Of a stretch of DNA of 64,000 nucleotides, positions 1 through 14,000 are shown piece by piece. Where the stretch lies: the NCBI GenBank assembly GCA_903813345.2, contig CAIIXF020000007.1:14924714-14988713 (forward strand). The letters are read 5' to 3'. The stretch comes from Owenia fusiformis (lineage: Eukaryota > Annelida > Polychaeta > Sabellida > Oweniidae). The notes under the pieces are model-generated. The model was given only the letters and a program-made list of their open reading frames with translations. It made no database searches and was not told the origin of the DNA. The number at the start of each line of letters is the position of its first letter. Positions within the stretch are counted from its first letter, which is position 1. The translations under genes were made by a program, and so were the position numbers.

Positions 1-97
1 TTTACATTGTTTGGAATCACTACATATATGTAGTTAATCACGAGATAATATTTGCTGTGGTGGGGTATTTACTGTGAGGAATATCTACTGTACATAC

Positions 98-3000
98 CTC
101 AATGCCAAGAGGATTGACATACTTAGGGTCAATGGTACATTTTGCGTTGGTTACCTATAAATATAACATTTCAATATGAATAATCCGGAACACATGAGTA
201 CATAAAACAAATGTCTTTATATAAACTATTCAAAATCTGATATAAGATATATTATAAAAGTGTTTATTCATACAAATGCCAGATCCTGAATGACAGTCAA
301 ATAAAGAAAAATGGTGGCTAAAATGGTCTCAACATTTCCTGGTGATTTATAACAAAGGTATATAATAGTAGTTACTCACTGAAGGTTCCTGCATGATGTA
401 GAGCAGATGTTTGCCCTGGGGGAAGTGGGTGTTGTACACTTCATATGGCCACTCTATGACCAGCTTAGATCTTGGCACTGTTCCTGAACCTTTGTTCAAT
501 ACCTACATTAACATGTGTATCAAAAAGCTATGTTAACTTAGCTCTGGATGCTCACAAAATTGTATAAACCAGATTGGATAACGCTGCTTATATAAAGACA
601 AAAACATAAATATGGGCCACAATTGCTCATTAAGAGTAATTTGAGATATGAATGCAAAAATGGTAAAACAAAATGAAAATGTTTAAATAAGAGCTTACCT
701 GGAATGTATGTGTGACAGGTTGGCCAATCTCATCCTCATATCGAATTGCACTTTCCCCTACCACCTCTCCCCCATAGAGTACCTGCTCAGGGTCAGATGA
801 ACTGAAATGTGAATGACAGTGACATTTTAATCGATCTGGTTGGCCCATGTAACATAATACATGTGTATCCTGCAATTTCACACAATGGGATACTTACTTG
901 GGCACAATATTTTTGGTTTGAATAAGTATTAAGTATTATCATTGCTTTTGAGCAAAATGCATTTAAAATAAGACTTATAGATATTGAAAGTCACATGTCA
1001 TAATAAATAGTCTGTTTTTATGGGGGCATTTTCTCTTGAGACTTATGTCTTACAGGTTTTTATTTGTGATTATGTATTTGGATTGTTTTACTCCATAACT
1101 TACGCAGTCACTTCCATTTCAGCTTTCACAATGGCCCTCAGTTTAAGTATCACACTGTTATCAGAGACATCTATCTCTTTACTTGTCCTGTAATGTAAAC
1201 ATAGAGAGGGAATGTAGTATTGATAAAATGATACTTTGAGGGTACTTGCATAAAGAGGATATTTGTGTACAGAGAACAATTATCTACAGACAGGTTCTTG
1301 TATTGAAGTGCAATAATGCACAGACAATATATTTTCAGGATTTATGTAATTACATGTAATGATGGTGCACAACATTAGTTTTATAAACATTAAATCAAAT
1401 CCTTATTTTAAGCACCATTCAAAGGGGGGAGTAATATGGTGGATTTCTTCACTTCCCAGACACTGTACCTTAATATTTCACTAAATTTGATTATATTAAT
1501 ATAACTTACGTATTGACTTGAACATGTATTTCTAATGGTTCTGGAGTAGGGGTCAATGCCAAGGGGTTAAACCTCAAGGTCAAAGCCTCTTCAACTCCAT
1601 TCTTCAGAGGATTACCCATATTTTCACACACAACGGTTGTCATTTCTACTCTGTCACAGCCATATTTTTTGCCCTGAAGAAACAGAAAATGTTTGATAAT
1701 CATGAGCAACGGAGAAATATCAGAAAGATTTGTTGAATGTAGCCAGGGTTAATCACAGGTTCTCACCAGAAACTCATGATACTGTGAGTTTGTTCTGCAG
1801 TATTATAACTAAAGGGCAGGGCTATGTCTTAATGGACTGGGCAGTATGATTAGCTCGATGTGGATTCTAAAATGACCATGGTATGTTGAGGTCTGGTTAA
1901 CAGACCAGTCACTTCATTGAGATAAATGTTCCAAAATAGAGGAAGAAAGAACAAACAGATAAAGGGTGTCTCAAAAACATGTCCCAAAAAGTATTTCAAC
2001 AGCACGTTTCAACCAATCAATATTTTTAGACATTCTTTGAGACACCCTGTATATGTAGGAATGGAGCATCAGATCTTAAAGGATGTAACCCTTTCCATAT
2101 TATTGGCTTAGAAATAAAATAAGCATTCCGTGTTTGATGATAGAGTTCTGTAGTTTGAAAACATGTTTTGGCATTAAATTGGTGAGGTCCCCTATCTGCT
2201 CTTAAGTTCTAAATTATCAGTAACACATAACTAGAAGATAACAACTATAAAAAACCAGCAACTCCCAGAGTTGCAGATTCCACCAAACAAAGCATATAAA
2301 CACATATAATTTTGAACGTTTCATGATAAAATTAACGATCACTATTGTGACAACTGTATCTAACAACTGCTGTTTGAGTTATCAAAGATTTTATTTCCGA
2401 CAAAAAAGTTGGCCATTTTGAATTGAACACTCAGATTAAAAACCCATTCTCATGCAGAGACCCTTTTAATTCCTTTGAGACATTTGACTATAAAATTTGG
2501 ACCATATTGTGGCCATATTGAATTCAGCAACTATCTCTAAAATTCTTGTTTGACAGATATTCTCTGTCCTGAGGCATCAGACTATAAAATGTGAACCAAA
2601 TCCAACTTCCGGTATCTGAGTTATCAAGCATTACACTTTTACAAAAATTGATGGCTTTATCTAATTGAGCTTAAATTAATTTATTTAAGGAATTCTTTCT
2701 TGAGCAGAAGTTCTATGCCCATTAGGTACCAGAATGTAAAATTGTAAAAAATCAACATGTATTTCAGTTATCTAGGTATGGACAGGCGGCTTGTCTATAT
2801 CCCAACTCAAACTTTGTTTGGTGGGTTAATCAGGATTTAAGTATAGACCTACCAACCATATAATGATGTATTGAGTTGACATGGTAGAGCTAAAATACAT
2901 ATACCTTTATATTATTTATAGCAAAAAATACCTTTGGATAGTATAATCTTAGCTTTTACTTCTACAAGTTTTGATATCTGTTTTAACCATTAAAATTCTT

Positions 3001-5078
3001 GCTTGATTGCTTGTCATTTGTCATTTGTTGTATGGTAGGGCCCAAAGGTAAAGCCCCTTTATAATAATGAATTCTCACTTCCTACCCAGATCTTTTAGGA
3101 ACTACACATACCTCCTTGTTGGTTCCTATGTAAGAAAGTTTCTCTGGGATAGTGACAGTTAATGTGCTCTCATGAGCATCTTCACCATTGTTAGTCAGTA
3201 ATACACGCACTTCAAGTTCTTTTCTCACACCAATGCTCAATACAGACACTGTAGAATCATCTTCGTCACTGTAATATAATAAACATATTTATCATCTTCA
3301 TACAGTGTATTTTATTCATCATGTGACCATAATAAATTAGTCCTTAGCATTCTGGAAATGGAGTTTTGAATTGTCTTATTACAACAAGGAATCAACCAGT
3401 TCAATAAAAAAATAATTTTTCCTGAATAATATTCATCAAGCAGAAACACAATTCATACATCCCTTCTCAGGTCCGATCCAACTATTGCCAAGGAAACTAT
3501 TGCCATTCAAATTTGACATTTTAGCCCAAAATCACTTGAGAGTGCTCAAAATGGTGAAAAAAGCAAGTTTGATATGAAACTTGTTCACAAAAAATTGTGA
3601 TATGTATTTGTGATGTATCCCACAATTTGTGTCTAGTTCTTTAAACCTCTATCAGTCTTTCAAATTATTTTATAAAATGGAAATCTTTAACTTACGGTTC
3701 CAGATCTTTGAAGAAAGCTCTGACCTCCTGATTGGATGTACAAGTCTGGTCTTCACCACAGTTCTTCAAAAAATCAACCTGAAATAAAACTTCAACTTTA
3801 CTATCTAATAAAAAACATTTCAAAATTCAACAGACATTTTAATTACTCATCAAGAAAGACATGAAAAGTGTCAGAAAATAAAACTGAAAATGTCTGTTTT
3901 GGATGTAACAAATAATTTCTTGAATTTTAGGGCAATAATTATGAATATTAAAAAAAATACTATTACCTCTAAATAATTGAAAAATCTAAAATATCTAGTA
4001 TAGGCAAGTAGGTTTGCAGTTTGCACACGTACAGGTTGAAAAGTGGAAAGCACCTTACTTATAACTTTATCACAATTCAGCACATTTTCTTCTTTCTGGT
4101 AACATTAATCAGTTTATAAAACTGACAAGGTGGATAAAAATATATAAATCATAATAAATATTATGTAAATATTACTTACTGGGAATGTGACCTCAGATGT
4201 TGATTGGTCTAAAATAGGATATTGGTTGAGATTAGGCATGTTTGGGTTTGAGGGGTTAATGGGTGGCGGTATGTTCTCTTCCAACTCCACCGTCAGCTTG
4301 AACTGTATTGGGTTCAAGAAGTCACGGTTACTTTTCTGAAAAGTAATATCAAATAATACAATTCATAGTAGCGAACTTAACAAACATATTGGCTAAAATT
4401 CCACATATCAAAATGGATATATGTAATGCATTTGAATCCTTGGATTGTGATTTTAAGGCCACATATAAAGTTTTTTTGTTGAAAATAATGAAATGAAATA
4501 AATATCTTTTCAAACTTTGCACAGGTTCATTACTCGTTTGTTTTGTAAATGAGGTATAATTTTATTAAGAGTTAAAAACATCAAAAATGATTGAGATTTA
4601 ATGATTTGAGTTTACCTGAAGAAGATTTAGAAATAAATCTCAATCATATTTGATGTTTTGTAAATGAAATCTTTGTTTTTAAAATAATTTTGATTCCAAC
4701 ATCAAAAGAATCAAGAGCATCCTTCTTGCTGAGAAATGTCTTTTATTTAAACCTGGTATGCATCAATCATTGGGGTGACATTGAAAACAAAACACGGTTG
4801 CCAAGACATTGCTGCTATGAATCCCAACATTTTGATTGGTTGAAATATTCAAATCACACATAAATAATAAACACTGACTGACCTTGACAAACACTTTTTG
4901 TTTAATTTCCTTCATACTTGGATTACTCTGGGCATAAAGTTGTACACGGCCCTCAGCATAGTAGTTCTTATCCTCATCATTTGGATTTGGAGAGTTCTTG
5001 AAAAATACTCGTACAAAACGTTTTCCTGTGAATCTCTCGGCCTCAATCTTGTAATTAATTGCATATCTTTCAGTGAAC
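98..5078 (-). CDS. Integrin alpha exons 11-19: thigh and calf domains
   Basis: Exons at 4883-5078, 4180-4335, 3696-3778, 3112-3268, 1510-1673, 1104-1187, 699-801, 380-502 and 98-154 encode the leg of the subunit. The segment FLKNCGEDQTC with paired cysteines marks the end of the thigh, and LLTNNGEDAHESTLTVTIP is a typical calf strand. VLNKGSGTVPRSKLVIEWP followed by GKHLLYI is the calf-2 pattern. The last exon in view ends in GIE before a GTATGT donor, so at least one more exon lies left of position 1. No furin site, membrane helix or GFFKR-like tail is in view. Confidence 0.88.
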
Positions 5079-8000
5079 CTGGAATGGAAATCACATTCTT
5101 TGGTGGATATTTTAGCAAATCTTATTGGTTACCTATAAACTAAACTGTATTATACAATTTCAAGCAAATTAATGAAATACTTAAGGACATATGGCCAAAA
5201 AGTGATTTGAAAAAGTTAAAGAGTCAGCCATTTTGAATTTCTGCAAGATACTTTAACCAAACTTCCGAATATTATTTTTAACTCATAAACCAGGGGAAAT
5301 ATTATTCGTCACTTTTGTGACAGGCTATCAGCCTGATACAATAATAGACATACCCACAAGTGACTGATTGCAATTCCCACCATGTAAGCTCATGAAAAAG
5401 ATAGCTTCCTAGTATTTAGGTTATTAATGCCAGTTGCTGTACATTTAACCAAGGTTTACTGTTATTTCATATCATCAATTATGATTTCTACACTTACTTG
5501 TCTTCTGGTTTTGCAGTGAAGCGGAACTTTGCAATAACATCAAAGCACAAGAGATCTCTGCTGGTGCCCTCGCAAGTTGTAATACTGGGGTCTATTAATT
5601 CAGGGGAGCTACCAACAGTTGAATGTATCTGGATGACTGGCCGAGACAGAAGGATAACAGCTGCATTGGATTCATAAGCTCCCACCACAAGGTCGGGATA
5701 AGCATTGTTGTCCATGTCAATTCCACCAGAGAGAGAATATCCAAATGACTTCAATTGGGAATTTGTGATTAAGTCGCTGGCCTCAATTCTCTAAAGGAAA
5801 TCAAACTTACTTAATGAATTTCTCATATACAATACTTTGTAACATATCTTCGTTTAACATTTAATTAAACATGGATTCAGCAATGTCTCACATTAAATTC
5901 AAAAGAGGGTGAAAGATAGTTCATATGATTTCTCGTTCACCTTTCAAGGTCAATTTCTAGTTTGCTCTCTCAATTGATTACCTGTACATATTCCTCTTTG
6001 ATGCCATCTCTAGAACCTTGGAATATATAAACGACTCCCCTACCCTCGTATGGTGCACCCACTGCAACATCTGCAAACAGTAGGAATATGCAGTTGTTTA
6101 GTTTGCACTGTTTTTTAATGGTAAACATAAATGGAAAGTACATGAATCAATAAAGGAATGTGTAGTGCAGGCATACTTTTGTATGCGCCTTTTAGCTCTT
6201 TTCTACTTCATAGTCTATGCTGTGATGTAGTCAAAGCATAAACACTGTATAGTAGTTGAACAGTTGGTTAACAAGAAAACTGTATGCAATGTATATGCAC
6301 GATTAATACATTATATATTTCAAGTATTCTCATTGTGGAAAACTGAGTCAGAATATGAGGAGGTACCTTGGAAATCGTCATAGTTTAGATCTCCAACATG
6401 AGCGAGACTGAAACCAAATCTTGCATGTTCACAGTTCAGCTCCATGCATTCCTTCTCAGGCATCTTGCGACTCTTGATCATTTTTCTCTTTGAATTCGTG
6501 TTGATTCCCTGAAATACATGATTAATATGTCTATATTGTATGTACATGTATATGCATACAAATAATGTGTACACATATTTTCATCTAATTAAAATGCAGT
6601 AAAATTTGAAAATGAAGTGGTTAACTTCTCAATGTATAGATTATGACAACGTTTTGAGTATGTTTGACTTCCGTTATAAGATACAAAAATCCAATTGAGC
6701 AAATCCTTCACAATTGTATGTTCAAATTATAACACAGAAGTACACACAACACTTCACAACCAACAGCTTCACTTTTATAAAGGTAAGTTTGAATAATATT
6801 TTCTTGACTTACAGATCCATCATTTTCGTAGATGTAGATGACACCACCAACTCCTTTCGCATGGTAGAAGGGGGCACTTACAATCAAGTCTTTTTTCCTA
6901 TAATAAAAATCATAGTAATTAACCATTTTTATTCCACAAATACATATCATATATGTAATTTGATAAGTTCACAACATACTCTACTTCATTCCTATCACAT
7001 ATTTTACCTGGACTTTACTATGGTATGTGAAGTTAGCTAGGTGCACAAAATGTGTGATACAATGTTATTACATACATTGATTATGAAAAACTTTACCATT
7101 GAACATTCCCTGAACTTTCTGTCAATTGTGACTCATGTTTGACAAGTCACCAAATTACAAACTTGACAGTATAACTATTTACCCATCATTATTGAGATCA
7201 ACAGGGAGGATATCATATCCAAAGAGGGAACTGAACAGTTCTCCCTGTAAGATATCATCTGCATTGAATATATCCAGACCATCATCTGTATCATTGGTGT
7301 GAAATAGCAGGACCTCTCCTTTATCTTTGGATCTTGGAGCCCCTGCCAGGTATGTCTTTTTGCCTTCTGTGAACTCTGCTACAGCTACTGACATACCTAC
7401 AACAATTTTAATATTGAGGTGCTTGCATCATGATAAACCATGTCATCTCAAATCTTCTCAGCCCTGAGATGTTTCAAGTGAAACAGAAAGATGCTATGAG
7501 TATCAGAATGAGGTGCTTGCTAAAATAAATTTGTATCTAACTGGAAAACCTGATGAACCCATAAATATTTTCCCAGATAACTGGGTATGAGGATTCAAAT
7601 ATATACGACTCCATGCACAGTTTATGCATTTCCCATTACTGTAGTCTCAATTAATAGATTAAAGATATAGTTATAAAGGTCAGGGGTACAAAAGAAATAA
7701 TAACAAGGCATTAACATGAAAAATGTCACCACCTGCCATTTGTTAGAGATGCAGCTGTTTTAATGTTCTCACAGAATGAGGTATACAGTCACAAGTTTCT
7801 TTCAATTTGGACTGTTCTGTTGTGTTATGTTTGTACGTATGAAACATTTCTGATAAAGGCTCCTTAATAATGTGGAAGTACATTACATACCTGCATAGGA
7901 ATAGAGACTAACTGGTGGCAATGGTTTATTCTTGTTGCTAAGCATTCGGCTCCTGTACCAGGTAGAAGTGAACTCATTGGCTAGATCCTTCTTTGCAGCG

Positions 8001-11000
8001 CCACCTGTCCAATGGTATGGCCCAGGAATTCCAATGAGCAGATCACCATCCTGAAAATTGTTGTACAAATAACAGTGAAAATTCCAAAGATGCTCCATCA
8101 ATTGTTATACTTACAACAAACCAGAGGCTGCTTCTTGAAAAATGATGAATCCTTCCCCTTACACAATTTTGACATGGTAACAAAGATTGCAAAGTTCAAT
8201 AAATTGCAGTTCCAGCAATTGTCAAGAAAAAGACTCCAGTTTGACTGAACTCGAAATCTGACAAAAAGAGGGAAGGGAAATAAATGATAAAAATATAATA
8301 AAAAGGCAGTTTATGCTATCACACATCACCGGCTATATATTATTCAAAAGCAAAGCTATATACTGTTTGATAAATGTGTAGTAATAAATTCAATTGGGCT
8401 AATGTGATAAATATTGAGGGGGAAATGTGCTACATGCATGAATTTAGGGAAAATGGGTAAACTATGTAGGTTTCAAAGGGGATATTCTAAACATTGTAAA
8501 GTGCAATACATGATGCTTGGATAATTGTTTTAATACCTCTACATATACTGGTACAGATATGAGATGCAGCAAACTATGATCATTTTGTGTTTATATGTGG
8601 TTTATTAGTATGTTCTCTCCATTTGACCAAATTGTTAATTCCACAAAACCATTGTTATTATAATACTTACTGTGAACACATGATTAAATATCAACTTTAT
8701 ATCAAACTACTTCACCAGACAACCATTAAATCAAAAATTATTGGGTTTTTGTTCATCAAGGTTTTCTACAAGAAATCAAGTTAGGAGAATTTAGAAGATT
8801 TTAAAGTTTAAAAGATTTCAACAAATTTGGTTAATATTAGCTCAAAATAATCACAAAGTACCCAGTCATTGTAATTCCCATGTTTTAGTTAATGAAAAGC
8901 AGTGGGTTCAAATCAATCATGTCAATCAGTCAAGATTTGTACAAGACAGCTTTGTCATGTTTATTAATAATTTAATACCGATTTATTGTTAATAAATTTC
9001 AAAATCAGTAACAGGAATATTTCCTATTAAAAACTAAGGGTTCTTGTAGAATATGCAATTTATAAACAAAATGCATCAAGGAATTTCACACAGAGTAGCT
9101 ATAGTAGTACTATTGATTTACGCTAAGTAATGTATAATTGTTGTATATTTCCGTACATCTATCATAGAGGGTAGGTGCTACATGGGTAATATGGCCTAAA
9201 ATCTACAGGACTTAAAGTTCATCTCCATTCAATAGAAAACTGCTGACATCTGTTATGGAGTTAATTGTTTATAGGTTTTATGGGGGTTTTATTGCTGTTA
9301 GGAGTGTGTTACAAAATGTTGATCTTGATTGAACCAAATGATAAATAAATATGACATTATATAATCCTTCCGGTAAACTCAATGTTAAAATGATTAATTC
9401 TGCGAGTTAAAATGCCAAATTGAGTAGAATCCCAGAGGATTTATTTAACCAAAACAAGAGAAAAATATAAAAACAGTCATAATATAATCACATATCATTC
9501 AAAACTTATTGTGATAACACTATGAACTTTAAAGGTACTCAGGGGTTTCACTAGAATTTCTCACAACAGGCTAAATAAATGAAAACAAAGGGCAATTTAA
9601 TGGAAATCATAAATTCAACATGGAAAAGTTGAAAAGTCCCTTAAAACAACCAGTGAAAATCGCATGTTGCCTGCTGCTAATGAATCCTCTGATACTGTAT
9701 ATTATTTTGTGTAAAACTGTTAAAAAATGCATACAATACTTTGGAATATGAACTGCATAAAAAGAACTTAAAAATGAATTTCAGTAAGCAGCCAAGCTGA
9801 TAGGATCCCCTCTCTACCAACTTGATTCTTAGACTACAAATACAGCCTGGACAGAGAATGTGTATATCCTAGGTGAACAGTGAACTATATAAATGGTCCA
9901 ATCAAGATCAGGAATTGTGTTTAAGACTTCATCACATCAAATCTCCTTATTAGCAAACATTTTCAAACAAATAACATTTAAAGATTTGATATTCTCAGTC
10001 AACACCATGTATGAGGCCTTGTTTTATCAGTTTCATATCTACTTGAAAATGATGAAACAATCTTGCAGGTTTTAGGTTATGTTTAGGTGCAAATTAGGTA
10101 TCATTAGGTGTTCAATCTGGGTACGGCTTACCACTTGTGTTCCATCACTCTTTAAACAAAACAGCAAATCAAAAAACATGAAAACAAACACAGGTGAAAT
10201 AAACAAAAATGCATAGAGGTGTCTTCATACAAGTATTTTTGATATGGTTCAATTTGGAACATTAGACTTCTGAACAGAACAATTTGGGTTCTTTTAGTTG
10301 TTTCTATTAAAAAAGATATTACTGAAACACTGATCCTACTTTTGATTGCAGAGTTAGGAAAATATCCTGCCTCTATGTATTGTATACTAAATGTGGAAAA
10401 GGTGTCAAATGTTTGTTCCAAAAGTGAACTGAAACATAGCAGTCTAATTCTATTCCAAGAGCAAATGTTCCACGATTCATATCAAACTTGAATAACAGTG
10501 ACACCTCTAATCATGCACATGATGCAGGGATCATGGGGTAGTGGTCGTCATGGTGATGATTAACCAATCAAAAGCAGGTTAAGCTCCCATGTAACATCAA
10601 AGTACAGAGCTTCTGAAATTGAGATTACAATGGAGGGCAGACATTAGGTCTACAACAAAATTAAGTATGGTTGAAGTATTATAGGAGATAAACATTGAAG
10701 CTAGTTTACTTGTCACATAATTCAATTTAACTTAAATCTTTCCAGCCTCTTAATCATTGCTTTTTTATTTTAAGCACTTTAATCAAAACTTTTAAAACTT
10801 TTTCTGTTTCACAATTTGGATTTTCAAAATTTAAATTCTTAATTTAATAAAATAAAGATTACCATCTGATTTCTGGATTGATTTATAATATACATGCACT
10901 GTACACATAATCATCAAATATCTCATAATACTTCAGCCAATTAATATTAACATTAATTCTACAAACTGTGTGTAAAACATGAAATAGCATTATGTTGATG

Positions 11001-14000
11001 TGTTTAGAAACACTGCGTGATATAAATTAAGTGAACATAAAAATACGAAACTATTGGGTGATAAACAAAGGTATGCTGGGACAAGGTGATAACAATAATT
11101 CAAACTTTACACAAAAAGGGTGCCAGTTGTCAATGGAAAATATAGATAGGTTTATATTTAATGCAGATGAATAACAACATGCACCAATCAAATACAAACA
11201 ATGTGTATATACCAATGCCACAAAAATACAGACTATGTTTTGTATTGAGGTAGTACTTCAGTGTCTACTACACAATCAGTTCGCACATCTGAAATCAGGC
11301 TTCTCGCAATGATGTGGTGGGTTTAAAGCCTGGACGTGATAAAAGATTTTATTTTTTATTTTTGTTTCCTTCCTTTTTGAACTACAATTATTTATCCCAT
11401 ACTTGGATGTGTTACGGGTACATAAAGCCGGTTTGTAAAAACTTATATTTTCATCAGCGGGCAGATATAGCTTTACGTCCCGCTCCGAGCGGGCAGATAT
11501 AGTATATCTGCCCGCTACGTCATAATCGCTGTTCCCGTATTGGTTCTTTTTTTGTAACGTTCGCATACTGTAAACGACAATGGAGAAAAACGCAGACAAT
11601 CTCGACCTGTTTGATGCTTTAAAGAAGGGAAGGAGCAGTATACCCCGTTAATAATCAAAGATTTGAGCAGGAAAAGAAACAAGAATACAAAACTGGACAT
11701 GAATATTTTAAAATAATTCCACAATTGGTTGCAAAGTTTCTGAACTTTGGCCAATTGAACAATGTGATTGGTATGGGATAAACAGATCATCATATAGTCG
11801 GTTCAGGATATTTGGATTATTCCTTGGCCAATATAATATATCTACCCTCGGGACCTACGGCCCTCGGGCAGATATATTATATTGGCCTCGGGATAATCCC
11901 AATATCCTGAACCTCATATAGGATAATCTCTATATATTAGACACACTCATGCTGTACTCAAAACTTTTGGTTTCCCATAGAATTACCATATCTTTTTAAA
12001 GAAAATCTGCATTATGCAATTTTTTACTTGAAAAAACACATTTCTCATTGAAAGCCCCACATGGTTAACCTTTCTTAATTTTCAAATATTTTGTTGTATA
12101 TCAGTGTATCTTTCACCTAGCTAGAAAGCTGGTCGACATTGAAGTACTTCCTCAATAGGTTGAAGACATGGACAGAAGACTGTTTGAACATCACATATTT
12201 TATGGCTTTGAGATTTACTAAAAAACGCATGCAGAATATTCGAAGCAGCAAGCTCAACATATCATAGATAAATATCAGGAACAATATGGAGGCATGGCCA
12301 AAGTCTATCTTTCAATGCAAAAATCATTTTTGCTCAAGAAAAGCACAAGCAACGATACATATTAGATCATTGCTAGATTATGCATCAGTTATTTGAGATA
12401 CAATGGCTAAAGGTTTCAAAAACAGATATTTCATAAAATTGAAAGTGTACAAACGTTTGCTGCAAAAACTTGTTACCTGATCCTTAACATAATATATAAA
12501 GAATTAGTAGCCTGGACAGAAAAACACATGCCTCTCTTGTAGCTTTTTGAATTCTGAATACTTTTTTCATGGAATTTTCACAGGATAAACTTCAAAACTT
12601 TCCTAACATATAAAAACAATGTGTTTAACAATGTGGACATGTAATATTGAGTGCAGTGGGTACAAACAACAACAAAAAATCAATGGTGTCATGGTAACAA
12701 ATAATGAGTTGTCATGGTAGGGTGTTTTGACATGGTTACAAATAATGAGTTGTCATGGTAGGGTGTTTTGACATGGTAACAAATAATGAGTTGTCATGGT
12801 AGGGCATTGTGACATACCTCTTCTAGGGCTGCACTAGTTCCAGCCTGACAATACCCATACTGCTCATGTCCTAGTGTTGTTGGTAAACCACTGCAGGGCA
12901 TGATCGGGTCCTCCTCATCAAGGGAGTTATACATGGTGTAGCAGATACCTTGAGCATAGCGATTGAGAGGGAGGCCACTGACGAGTCTATGGGCACATGC
13001 CTAGATAGAAAAAAATAAAAAGCTATTTAATATATCACAATAAATCGCTTCATCCTTTCCCAAATTATAAGTCTGTCTCAACAAATATATAGTTTGTGAT
13101 GTATGCTAATGCTTAAAATATACAAGTTGCAATTAAGAAATTATTTAGGGATGATGTCAGTCAAACTGTCAGCATTTGGATACTTTCCCTCAACAATCTT
13201 CCACATTATCATCAAACAATGAAATCTATCCGGGACCAAATTTTCCACTCTGTTTAAGAAGTATTTACCGAACATGGTTATAATCTAGACCCTATCTAGC
13301 CCTTTGTGAACCTTGGTAACAAGTCGACAAGAGGCGTCTCATTTTCTAATTCATGTAGGCCCTCATTTAGTCAAGTAATAATGCTGTGAGCTATGATGGG
13401 GTGTAGATTGTGTACATATCATTAACTTACAATAGCTTTCCCTTTGCCCTGACTTCTGACTGTGACTCCCATCCATTGGTTGGCCTTATCTTCTCCAGCA
13501 TATTTATCTGAAGAAAAATGTTATCATAGTTAAAAAGTGCTTTATATTAGATATAAAGTGGGCCGAAAAATATCAATTAAATAGTTCAGAAGAAAAATGC
13601 CAGGAAACAGGGTCTGGTCAAATTGAAAAGTACAACATGCAAAGTACATGTACTAAAAAGAATATTAAGGATTATATTCCCATCTCCGTTTTGATCATTT
13701 TGAAATTACATAAAAGTGTGAGATTATCCCATTGATAATAAAGTTTAAATTTTAGTTTACCGCATGTTTTTACACTTCCTAAATTTGCATTAGTGTAAAA
13801 ATAACACATTAATAATAACACTCCGATAATAACATTGTGACAATGCTACATGCTTGAGTAAAAGGAGGGGGTACACTACCCCCAGCTAGACAATCTTTCA
13901 CTAAAATTACTAAATTCAGAAAGACATTGCATATTGTATCTGTATCGTTCAATGTCAAAAATTGGCAAAAAATGAGAACAAAATTGCTCTGGTTTCAAAC

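Larger units (their letters stand above)
8051..12817 (-). other. Integrin alpha intron between exons 4 and 5
   Basis: This 4.8-kb intron holds the candidate microexon at 10132-10149, a dispersed repeat at 9540-9690, the palindromic element copy A at 11391-11913 and a 41-bp minisatellite touching the exon 4 donor. The remainder is AT-rich with no other recognisable feature. Confidence 0.7.
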
